Source: Bacteroidota bacterium (GTDB lineage: Bacteria > Bacteroidota > Bacteroidia > Cytophagales > Cyclobacteriaceae). From it: a stretch of DNA of 18,652 nt. The stretch spans positions 1 to 18,652 of the forward strand of contig JAEWLI010000179.1 of assembly GCA_023393375.1 (NCBI GenBank), written 5' to 3'. Below are positions 8,580 through 14,823 of this stretch, in pieces. Below the pieces are notes generated by a model, which ran no database searches, was not told the DNA's origin, and worked only from the letters and a program-made list of their open reading frames with translations. Each line of letters begins with the position of its first letter. Positions within the stretch are counted from its first letter, which is position 1. The translations under genes were made by a program, and so were the position numbers.

Positions 8580-9524
8580 TTATATATCAAAATCATCCAC
8601 CTCAAGATATGAATTTAAAAGCTTTTGCTCACCTTCTTTTCCTCTCTGTGATTTACCATGTTCCATTCCCAGAATTCCTTTATATCCTTTTTTGTATAGA
8701 TGTGAGAAAACATTTCTATAATTTATTTCACCTGTTGTCGGTTCATTTCTTCCAGGATTGTCACCGACTTGTACATAAGCAATCTCATCCCATGCTTTAT
8801 CAATATTGGGTATCAGGTTGCCTTCAGTAATTTGTTGGTGATAAATATCGAATAATATTTTACATGAAGGGCTGTTTACGGCTTTACAAATCATATATGC
8901 CTGAGGGATTTTCGACAAAAACAAACCCGGATGATCCGCCCACCAGTTTAAAGGCTCCAAAACCATGATAAGGTTATGGGGTTCGAGAATTTCTGATGCA
9001 GCACGCAATACCTCAATCACATGGGCAGTTTGATAGTCCATTTCTTTTTTTAGATCCACAAATCCAGGAACAACCGTCATCCACCTGGCATTTACCCGTT
9101 TGGCTGTTTCAATTGATGCTTTTATCTGATCTAAAAATTCCTGTTTTTTTGCCTTATCCCCTGAAGTGAGGGTTGGTTCATGCCATGTAATATGATGGGC
9201 AACAAAAACCCCCATTTCCATATTGAGTTGCTCCATCGTTCTGGCAATCTTTTGCTGCAAATCAACAGGCTTGCCGTTCATGCCATTGTCTTCCCAAGCC
9301 GTAAACCCATGATCTGCAGCGAATTTCAACTGATTTATTGGATCGTCGCCAGCATGATTTTGAAACATTCCGAAGTGAGGGGCATATTTCAGTTTAAATT
9401 TGCCATTAACGTTTGGTGCAAAAATTGGATTCGGCTTTAATGATCCCGAAAGCAAACTGCTTCCAGTTAATGCAGTTGCGGCTCCAGTGAGTATTGAGGT
9501 AGCAAAAAATTTTCTTCTGTTCAT
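8580..9524 (-). CDS. Tat-exported hydroxypyruvate isomerase-like TIM-barrel protein
   Basis: 314 residues. The N terminus MNRRKFFATS plus an alanine-rich hydrophobic stretch is a Tat signal. The rest is a xylose-isomerase-like TIM barrel of the sugar phosphate isomerase/epimerase superfamily, closest in motif layout to hydroxypyruvate isomerase. The metal-site candidates are in family order: E190 (MVLEPLN), D226 with H229 (LFDIYHQQ), Q252 (VQVGDNPGRNEP, with R259), and E288 (GMEHG). Length is somewhat above the ~260 residues of cytoplasmic Hyi because of the signal. Export argues against a role on cytosolic hydroxypyruvate. In keto-glycoside and C-glycoside degrading systems, proteins of this superfamily act on 3-keto sugars as isomerases or lyases, which fits the neighbours. 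It is transcribed divergently from the DUF1080 gene. Confidence 0.85.
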   Translation of the reverse strand: MNRRKFFATSILTGAATALTGSSLLSGSLKPNPIFAPNVNGKFKLKYAPHFGMFQNHAGDDPINQLKFAADHGFTAWEDNGMNGKPVDLQQKIARTMEQLNMEMGVFVAHHITWHEPTLTSGDKAKKQEFLDQIKASIETAKRVNARWMTVVPGFVDLKKEMDYQTAHVIEVLRAASEILEPHNLIMVLEPLNWWADHPGLFLSKIPQAYMICKAVNSPSCKILFDIYHQQITEGNLIPNIDKAWDEIAYVQVGDNPGRNEPTTGEINYRNVFSHLYKKGYKGILGMEHGKSQRGKEGEQKLLNSYLEVDDFDI

Positions 9525-9638
9525 AATTTTTTAGCAGGTAAACAGTTTTTTACTAAAATAAGAGAATTGAATGGTTTTTCAGGCATTAAAATGAAAAAAT
9601 TGCATTATGAAGACATTATTCACAAGAATATTCAAGAT

Positions 9639-9660
9639 TATGCATATTAATTATTGCATA
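9639..9660. promoter_or_regulatory. Inverted repeat, possible operator
   Basis: TATGCA (9639-9644) and TGCATA (9655-9660) are separated by 10 AT-rich bases in the divergent region between the TIM-barrel and DUF1080 genes. The right arm is next to the proposed -33 element of the DUF1080 promoter, where a repressor would act. Its period of about 16 bases suits a dimeric regulator. No regulator gene is nearby. Confidence 0.3.
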
Positions 9661-9684
9661 GGTAGATAAGATGCCATAAATTTA
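9653..9684 (+). promoter_or_regulatory. Candidate promoter of the DUF1080 gene
   Basis: ATTG (9653-9656) and TAAATTTA (9677-9684) have the 20-base spacing of Bacteroidota promoters. The -7 element differs from TAnnTTTG only in its last base, as does the candidate upstream of the YceI gene. The leader would be about 55 bases. Confidence 0.3.
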
Positions 9685-9746
9685 GAAGTGAAAATATACC
9701 ATTAATATAGAAATCCTGATCATATTATTTTTTAAAAAAATTTATC

Positions 9747-11138
9747 ATGATGAAAAGAATAATAAAACCGATATTCCTAATATGCTTGATAATTACAATG
9801 ACAATTGCTGCAAGCGCACAGGAATGGACACCACTTTTTAATGGTAAAAATCTAAAAAACTGGAAAAAACTCGGTGGAGCAGCTGATTATAAAATTGAAG
9901 ATGGAACGATTACAGGAATTTCCAAAACAGGCACCCCCAATACTTTTCTAACCACATCAAAAACTTATACCAACTTTGTGCTGGAATATGAAATGAAAAT
10001 GGACGAAGGTCTAAATTCAGGCGTACAGATTCGTAGCAAAAGCCTGCCTGCTTATCAGGATGGCCGGGTTCATGGTTTACAGATAGAATGTGAAGACTCC
10101 CAAAGAGGATGGGCCGGTGGTATTTATGATGAAGCCCGTAAGGGTTGGCGATATCCAGTTGAATATAACCCATCAGCAAAATCTGCTTTTAAAAAAGGTG
10201 AATGGAATACGTTTAAAGTTTTAGCCTGGAATAACCATATCATAACCTGGGTAAACGGGGTGCCGGTTGCCAATCTGGTTGAGGAAGAGGTGGAAACAGG
10301 TTTTATAGGATTGCAGGTCCATTCCATTAATAACCAGGCATTGGAAGGAAAAAAGATCAGGTGGAAAAATATTAAAATAAAAGAAGCTACAAATCAGGAT
10401 TTTCAGGAATTTGGAAATGTGGATATTCCAGAAGTAAGTTATTTGAAAAACCAACTTACAGAAAATGAAAAGAAAGATGGCTGGAAACTGATTTGGGATG
10501 GCGTAAATACTGATAATTGGAAGGGGGCGCGTTTAAATGATTTTCCAAAAAAAGGATGGGAAATCAATAATGGCGAACTGACTGTATTAAAATCAAGTGG
10601 TGGGGAATCAGCTAATGGCGGTGACATAGTGACCAAAAAGAAATACAAAAATTTTATACTTGAAGTGGATTTCAAAATCACAGAAGGTGCCAATAGTGGC
10701 ATCAAATATTTTGTGGATACAGACCTGAACAAAGGTGCGGGATCAGCCATTGGTTGCGAGTTCCAAATATTAGATGATGCTAAACATCCTGATGCTAAAA
10801 TGGGTGTAGATGGCAACAGGACATTGGGTTCATTGTATGACCTGATCAAGGCAAACGCTAAAATACACAATCCACACATCCCCAACGAAAAATATTTTAA
10901 TGGCATTGGTATATGGAACCGGGCACGTATCGTGGTGAATGGTGATCAGGTTCAACATTTTCTGAATGGTGTGAAGATTGTGGAATATGAAAGGAATACC
11001 CAGATGTGGAAAGCACTGGTAGCTTTCAGCAAATACAAAGATTGGCCAAATTTTGGTGAATATGAAGAAGGGAATATCCTTTTACAGGATCATGGCGATG
11101 AAGTTTCCTTCAAAAATATTAAGATAAAAGAACTATAA
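9747..11138 (+). CDS. Secreted double-domain DUF1080 (3-keto-disaccharide hydrolase family) protein
   Basis: 463 residues. A signal peptide ends at about 24-25 (AASAQ before EWTPLFNG). Two DUF1080 modules follow, each a concanavalin-like beta sandwich. The first spans about 26-213: WTPLFNGKNLKNW, GLNSGVQIRS at 89-97, LQIECED at 111-117. The second spans about 245-463: WKLIWDGVNTDNW, GANSGIKYFV at 314-323, CEFQILDD at 337-344, and a closing VSFKNIKIKEL. Pfam names this family 3-keto-disaccharide hydrolase. Such proteins cleave glycosides whose C3 hydroxyl has been oxidised by a Gfo/Idh/MocA enzyme, and both partners are encoded next door. There is no lipobox, so it is probably free in the periplasm. 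ATG 9750, one codon in, is an equal start choice. The actual substrate cannot be told from sequence. Confidence 0.87.
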   Translation: MMKRIIKPIFLICLIITMTIAASAQEWTPLFNGKNLKNWKKLGGAADYKIEDGTITGISKTGTPNTFLTTSKTYTNFVLEYEMKMDEGLNSGVQIRSKSLPAYQDGRVHGLQIECEDSQRGWAGGIYDEARKGWRYPVEYNPSAKSAFKKGEWNTFKVLAWNNHIITWVNGVPVANLVEEEVETGFIGLQVHSINNQALEGKKIRWKNIKIKEATNQDFQEFGNVDIPEVSYLKNQLTENEKKDGWKLIWDGVNTDNWKGARLNDFPKKGWEINNGELTVLKSSGGESANGGDIVTKKKYKNFILEVDFKITEGANSGIKYFVDTDLNKGAGSAIGCEFQILDDAKHPDAKMGVDGNRTLGSLYDLIKANAKIHNPHIPNEKYFNGIGIWNRARIVVNGDQVQHFLNGVKIVEYERNTQMWKALVAFSKYKDWPNFGEYEEGNILLQDHGDEVSFKNIKIKEL

Positions 11139-11236
11139 TCCAAGATAATAAAACCCGTGGCGTTGGTTATTATATTATAGAAGGATTCAGAGAAAACAAC
11201 CATTGCAAATATATGATTCCTGAATTTATTCCCATA

Positions 11237-11587
11237 CTATGATAATAGAATCTCTGGAGGTATTTTTTGCCCTTTATATAAAGCTTTTATCATATTCAAA
11301 GTTAGGCTTCTTTTTCTATTTAGAATTTCACTAACCTTACTTTGACTGCCTAAATAACAAACCATATCGCTTTTTGTCATTCCCATTTGCTCCATACGAA
11401 ATTTTATTGCATCAATTGGGTCAGTAGGAGCAATCGGAAAATCTTTAATTTCATAAAACTCTACTAGGGTAACCAATAAATTCAATTCATCCCCTTCTTT
11501 AGTGTCTTTTTTAGCACCCCAAAGCTCTTCTATTCTTTTAATTGCATCTCTGTAATTTTCCTCGGTTTTTATTGGTCTTATATCCAT
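11237..11587 (-). CDS. higA: HigA-type antitoxin / HTH regulator
   Basis: 116 residues from ATG 11587; the open frame extends to a TTG at 11593. The N-terminal half (MDIRPIKTEENYRDAIKRIE) matches HigA of the COG5499 type. The C-terminal half is an XRE helix-turn-helix: GMTKSDMVCYLGSQSKVSEI followed by LNRKRSLTLNMIKALYKG. It should bind and neutralise a HigB mRNA interferase and repress its own operon. The toxin gene immediately upstream on the same strand is broken. It converges with the DUF1080 gene; the 98-base gap has no convincing terminator. Intact coding beside a dead toxin suggests retention as a regulator or an anti-toxin function against other copies, which is inference. Confidence 0.85.
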   Translation of the reverse strand: MDIRPIKTEENYRDAIKRIEELWGAKKDTKEGDELNLLVTLVEFYEIKDFPIAPTDPIDAIKFRMEQMGMTKSDMVCYLGSQSKVSEILNRKRSLTLNMIKALYKGQKIPPEILLS

Positions 11588-11599
11588 AATCAAATTGTT

Positions 11600-11886
11600 T
11601 TAATCAATTTTATTATATTGTTCATGTGTTCCAATAAATCGAATAACATCACCTGGAATTCATAGTCTATCGCAGCTACTAACCTTTATTCATTGCCTTT
11701 TATATTGAAAACTACTCTTCCATCTCCAATAGTACTTGCATTTTTATATTTCTGTTTGAGTTCATTTGAATTTTTCCAATTAGCTGCTATAGAATCGTGA
11801 TACCATGCTCTTAATGATACTTCTGCACCTGAGTATTCAGATTTTTCAAAAAACTCTCTTAAAGTTCTAAAAACAATAATTCTCAC
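11600..11886 (-). pseudogene. higB: Broken HigB-type toxin
   Basis: Start is GTG 11886 (VRIIVFRTLREFF); TTG 11892 is an alternative. The reading frame follows HigB (RelE-like mRNA interferase): ALRAWYHD-like SLRAWYHDS, then NASTIGDGRVVFNIKGNE, and stops at TAA 11686-11688. The same frame then continues RLVAAIDYEFQVM, which is the expected next HigB segment, so a tyrosine codon appears to have become TAA. Soon after, the family ending IRFIGTHEQYNKID appears in another frame, terminating at TAA 11600-11602. One base is missing near 11645. With two separate lesions, the interferase is almost surely inactive unless both are sequence errors. The gap to higA is 12 bases, the usual toxin-first operon order. 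Confidence 0.8.
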
Positions 11887-11896
11887 AATCAATAAT

Positions 11897-11915
11897 ATAT
11901 CCCATTTTGGGATAT
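11897..11915 (-). promoter_or_regulatory. Probable HigA operator
   Basis: ATATCCCATTTTGGGATAT is a perfect inverted repeat with 8-base arms and a 3-base centre, ending about 10 bases before the toxin start. A further half-site-like ATCCCAAA lies just upstream on the minus strand (about 11932-11939). Position and symmetry suit autorepression by the HTH antitoxin. Confidence 0.55.
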
Positions 11916-11971
11916 GTTGTTTGAGTAGTTGTTTGGGATCTGTTTTAAACTGTTGTTAAAAAAGGAAATTT

Positions 11972-13213
11972 TTAAAACCAGAACATAGCCGTTTTTGTAA
12001 TCAATGATGCCAATTGGTCGTAATGTTTGTTTTCCCACACCTTAAAACTCATTATAAAAACAATCAAGATTACACACCCCATCAATCCCATGATTAAGGG
12101 CATGGAAAATTGAGAGTCGAGTAATAATCCAACTAGCGGCGGACCTACCGCAGTACTTAACACGAGGATTGTACTGAAGTAACTTCTTATTTTTCCAAGA
12201 TTGGCCGATCCATATACCTCTGTTTGAAGGGCAGTCTTCACGGTACTTCCCAACCCGGAGGACATACCTAACAGTCCATAAAATATTGGGAATATCCATT
12301 TTGAATCAATACTTACAATTAATACAAATGCAATTATCGCAGGTATCAGGTATAAAGGAAATAAAAATGTACCGGAGTAGTTATCAATTAAATAACCTGA
12401 TACTAATAATGCCGCAGCACTGAAAATGGCAAAAAAAGCAAAAGAAAAGGCTACCCATGAAGGATCCCAACCCTTGCTTTGGCCAATCATATATTGGTAT
12501 AGGAAGATTGCAGTACATAAAAATGGGATGACAAAGACATTGCTGGCAATGATCCAAAACTGTTTATTCTTAAAATAATCGATACTTACTTCATCGCTAT
12601 TGATGGGTTTCTTCAGTATTTGATCTTTGCTGTTGGTGATTACTTTAATAGCCCATAAACTGGGTATAACTAAAATGAAGGCAGCGACAGCAAGATATAT
12701 CAGGGTTTCACGCCATCCCACAATAACAATTAGTGGAATTACCAGTAGAGGTAAGAGAAATTGCGCTATTGGATGCCCCAATGTAGTAATTCCCAATGCT
12801 TTTCCCCGATGATGATCGAAATATTTAGCAATTCCTGTAGATGAAGTGTGGGTCATTAGTCCTTGTCCAAACCACCGAACAAGGAAAAGGGCTAAAATCA
12901 AAAGAGTGAAATGGTAAACCTGTGATAATAATACTATGGAAATCATTAATCCCGAGAATACAATTAATCCATAAGTTCTTACTGGTAAGATATCAATATA
13001 TTTTCCTGTAAAAGAAAGGAATATGGCTGATATCACTGTAACTACTGCGAAAACAGATCCAAAGGTTGTGCTTGAAATTTGCAAAGAGTCAATCCAGAAG
13101 GGAACAAACAGGGAAATAAAAAACGTTTGGCCAAAAGAAGAGAAGAAATTGAACAGAAAACCGAAATTCAGTAGCCGCTTATTACCCCCGATAAATAATA
13201 ACCAATCCCTCAT
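11972..13213 (-). CDS. MFS transporter
   Basis: 413 residues with about 12 hydrophobic helices in two sets of six, split by a charged cytoplasmic loop near residues 190-215 (KVITNSKDQILKKPINSDE). The loop after TM2 reads GKYIDILPVRTYG (70-82), a degenerate MFS motif A. KYFDHHRGKALGI (130-142) resembles the WF..RRG.ALGI signature of OFA/monocarboxylate-type porters. The second half has GMSSGLGSTVKTALQTEVYG. Substrate is unknown; an organic anion or a product of the neighbouring sugar locus is possible but not shown. It has its own likely promoter upstream and is followed by the HigBA remnant on the same strand with a 79-base gap. Confidence 0.85.
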   Translation of the reverse strand: MRDWLLFIGGNKRLLNFGFLFNFFSSFGQTFFISLFVPFWIDSLQISSTTFGSVFAVVTVISAIFLSFTGKYIDILPVRTYGLIVFSGLMISIVLLSQVYHFTLLILALFLVRWFGQGLMTHTSSTGIAKYFDHHRGKALGITTLGHPIAQFLLPLLVIPLIVIVGWRETLIYLAVAAFILVIPSLWAIKVITNSKDQILKKPINSDEVSIDYFKNKQFWIIASNVFVIPFLCTAIFLYQYMIGQSKGWDPSWVAFSFAFFAIFSAAALLVSGYLIDNYSGTFLFPLYLIPAIIAFVLIVSIDSKWIFPIFYGLLGMSSGLGSTVKTALQTEVYGSANLGKIRSYFSTILVLSTAVGPPLVGLLLDSQFSMPLIMGLMGCVILIVFIMSFKVWENKHYDQLASLITKTAMFWF

Positions 13214-13259
13214 CCTGCTTACACTCTTTGATAACCTAATGCCTAAATTTTTAAAGCCG

Positions 13260-13267
13260 CAAAATTA
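13260..13267 (-). promoter_or_regulatory. -7 element for the MFS gene
   Basis: On the minus strand this reads TAATTTTG, a full match to TAnnTTTG, about 47 bases before the ATG. No good TTTG is found at the -33 spacing, so only the -7 element is supported. Confidence 0.4.
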
Positions 13268-13316
13268 CAACTTTCATAAGAGAAAAACCAGATAGGATGT
13301 CAAGTTAGTCTGTGGA

Positions 13317-13355
13317 TGTTCAAGGTTCAAAAGTTCAAGGTCAAAAGTTCAAAAA
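13317..13355. repeat. Minisatellite beside interspersed repeat copy B
   Basis: About three copies of a TTCAAGGTTCAAAAG-like unit. It flanks copy B on the side corresponding to the minisatellite at copy A, with a related but diverged motif. Confidence 0.6.
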
Positions 13356-13412
13356 TGACCATGCCTAAAAATGGTTGACCTTCGTTATTTCACCTCTATC
13401 GTAATTTGCAAA
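13356..13412 (-). repeat. Interspersed repeat, copy B
   Basis: The inverted counterpart of 70-127: 13356-13380 is a perfect 25-base reverse-complement match to 103-127. Degenerate similarity continues to a TTTGCAAA block at 13405-13412. It directly precedes the first REP-doublet unit. The open frame that starts in it (13371-13652) is only translated repeat. Confidence 0.75.
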
Positions 13413-13426
13413 AAAGATAAACCTAT

Positions 13427-13650
13427 ACTCAATAGATTGCTCATGACTTTGACGTCATCCCTGTGCAGACAGGGATCTCCCGGGTTTTGTACTCAGATTG
13501 GGGTAAGTGCCAAAGCTAGGATAACTTGTCAATTGCGGTTTATACCAGATAGCGTGCTACCATCAGGGGTTTCCTGCCTGCGCAGGAATGACGCAGTGGT
13601 AGTTTGTACGCTTGTGGCAGGAAGGAGTTTAGTCCAAAAAAGAAATCATT
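13427..13650 (+). repeat. REP-doublet unit, copy 1
   Basis: The core 13453-13593 (141 bp) is bounded by imperfect terminal inverted repeats. The left end holds an 8-bp-stem hairpin ATCCCTGT-GCAG-ACAGGGAT (13457-13476). The right end holds TTCCTGC-CTGC-GCAGGAA (13571-13588). The right hairpin with its GTCAT foot is an inverted relative of the left. Similarity to the other copies extends beyond the core to about 224 bases. The form is that of a REPIN, or a MITE-like element. Confidence 0.85.
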
Positions 13651-13660
13651 AAAAAAATAA

Positions 13661-13890
13661 AAACATGACTCGATAGAACGATCACGACTTTAACGTCATC
13701 CCTGTGCAGACAGGGATCTTCCGGGTTTTGTACTCAGATTGGGGAAAGTGCCGAAGCTAAGATTACTTATCATTTGCGGTTATACCAGATAGCGTACCAT
13801 CATCAGGGGTTTCCTGCCTGCGCAGGAATGACGCAGTGGTAGTTTGTACGCTTGTGGCAGGATGGAAAGTAGTCCTTAAAAGGGATCATT
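13661..13890 (+). repeat. REP-doublet unit, copy 2
   Basis: Core 13694-13833, in the same orientation as copy 1 and offset by 241 bases, so copies 1 and 2 are tandem. Nearly identical to copy 1 in the hairpins and right flank. The centre has scattered substitutions, such as GATAGCGTACCATC with two bases changed or missing. After GGATCATT the copies diverge, and the GIY-YIG gene region begins. Confidence 0.85.
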
Positions 13891-13939
13891 TAGTAAGTCG
13901 GCAAATAATATCCAATATACTAAAGCTACTTAACGTGAA

Positions 13940-14242
13940 TCAAAGCATGTTTTCTATATGATCATATAAATCACGTAGTTGTGGATTCATTTTTTTGATA
14001 AGATTTTCTTTCCAACTTCTATTCCACTTTTTTAGTTGTTTTTCTTTTTTAATAGCCTCTTCAATATCCGAGAAAAACTCGTAATATATTATATCCGAAC
14101 ATTTGTATTTTTTTGTAAAATAACACCCCTCTCCATTTTTATGATCTGTTATTCGACCATAAAGATTACTTGTGACACCAACATACAATACAGTTCTTAA
14201 TTTGTTGGATACAATATAAACATATCCTCCCTTTTCTTTCAT
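13940..14242 (-). CDS. Single-domain GIY-YIG endonuclease
   Basis: 100 residues, the whole being one GIY-YIG domain. GYVYIV (6-11) and LYVGVT (19-24) supply the two tyrosine motifs. The catalytic arginine is R30 (NLYGRITDHK) and the metal-binding glutamate is E67 (EAIKKEKQLKKW). The terminal NPQLRDLYD (86-94) matches the short UPF0213/YhbQ-like class. All expected catalytic residues are present, so it is probably active on DNA. It is flanked on both sides by REP-doublet units in the same orientation, with its own TATATTTG promoter element upstream. No other domain, such as a DNA-binding tail, is present. A role in moving or maintaining the surrounding repeats is an attractive inference from position; a housekeeping repair role is the alternative. 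Confidence 0.88.
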   Translation of the reverse strand: MKEKGGYVYIVSNKLRTVLYVGVTSNLYGRITDHKNGEGCYFTKKYKCSDIIYYEFFSDIEEAIKKEKQLKKWNRSWKENLIKKMNPQLRDLYDHIENML

Positions 14243-14265
14243 TACTTTAATACATAGGATATACT

Positions 14266-14273
14266 CAAATATA
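14266..14273 (-). promoter_or_regulatory. -7 element for the GIY-YIG gene
   Basis: TATATTTG on the minus strand, a full match to TAnnTTTG, lies about 24 bases before the ATG. A second TATATTTG is at 14310-14317. No good -33 TTTG is seen for either. Confidence 0.4.
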
Positions 14274-14320
14274 CTTAGATTCAGTAAATAGGATAAGAAA
14301 AAGAACCATCAAATATAATC

Positions 14321-14555
14321 AAAACATGACTCGATAGAACAATCACGACTTTAACGTCATCCCTGTGCAGACAGGGATCTCCCGGGTTTTTGTACTTAGA
14401 TAGTGTAAGTGCCGAAGCTAAGATTACTTGTCAATTGCGGTTTATACCAGATAGCGTGCTACCATCAGGGGTTTCCTGCCTGCGCAGGAATGACGCTAGT
14501 GGTGGTTTTTACGCTTGTGGCTGGGTTGGAGTTATGCCCAAAGACCAAAAATCAT
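14321..14555 (+). repeat. REP-doublet unit, copy 3
   Basis: Core 14355-14495 (141 bp), with the same hairpins at both ends and the same AACATGACTCGATAGAAC left flank as copy 2. It has small indels, including an extra T in the GGGTTTTTGTAC tract and ACGCTAGTGG in place of ACGCAGTGG. It follows the GIY-YIG gene's upstream region. Confidence 0.85.
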
Positions 14556-14564
14556 AATAAAAAT

Positions 14565-14640
14565 AAAAACATGACACAATAGAATGCTCACGACTTTGAC
14601 GTCATCCCTGTACAGACAGGGATCTCCCGGGTTTTGTACG
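14565..14640 (+). repeat. REP-doublet unit, copy 4, truncated
   Basis: Begins like copies 2 and 3 (AAACATGAC) and has the left hairpin with one loop-proximal change (CCTGTACAGACAGGGAT). The match ends after GGGTTTTGTACG, so the right hairpin is missing. Its core start at 14600 is 245 bases after that of copy 3, which keeps the tandem period. From 14641 to 14725 there is only AT-rich spacer, with a short TTGAACATTGAACA motif at 14703-14716. Confidence 0.8.
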
Positions 14641-14725
14641 CTGTTTCGGTTAGTACTGTATCTTAATTAATAAACAGCAGAATCAACAGGCAAGATCAAA
14701 CCTTGAACATTGAACAGCGGGAATC

Positions 14726-14766
14726 AAAAAAAAACAGGTTTACCAGCCGTAGCCAATAAACCTGCT
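14726..14766 (-). terminator. Rho-independent terminator of the giant surface protein gene
   Basis: On the minus strand a CAGGTTTA / TAAACCTG stem (14757-14764 with 14735-14742) is followed by nine T residues (14734-14726). It lies about 58 bases after the stop codon. The adjoining loop is 14 bases, so the hairpin is a little open, but the T-run is strong. Confidence 0.75.
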
Positions 14767-14823
14767 TTCTGAAATTTCATTGCTGTTGAACAAAGGACTT
14801 ATCAGATCCTTTTAACCTGTTTT

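Noticed and set aside
8515..8830. Plus-strand open frames of 68 and 99 codons after the dehydrogenase gene
   Set aside because: They overlap the repeat spacer and the antisense of the TIM-barrel gene, and no domain or start context supports them.
10439..10906. 155-codon minus-strand open frame within the DUF1080 gene
   Set aside because: It is antisense to a well-supported secreted enzyme and contains no family motif.
11145..11173. Terminator between the DUF1080 gene and higA
   Set aside because: ATAATAAAACC and GGTTATTAT pair only imperfectly, the stem is almost all A-T, and there is no following T-run.
13371..13652. 93-codon plus-strand open frame across interspersed repeat copy B and REP-doublet copy 1
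   Set aside because: It is the translation of the two repeats (hairpins read as SLCRQGSPG and SCLRRNDAV) and does not stay open through the other repeat copies.
13427..14640. CRISPR array
   Set aside because: The repeats are about 230 bases long with a 241-245 base period and no unique short spacers; no cas gene is present.
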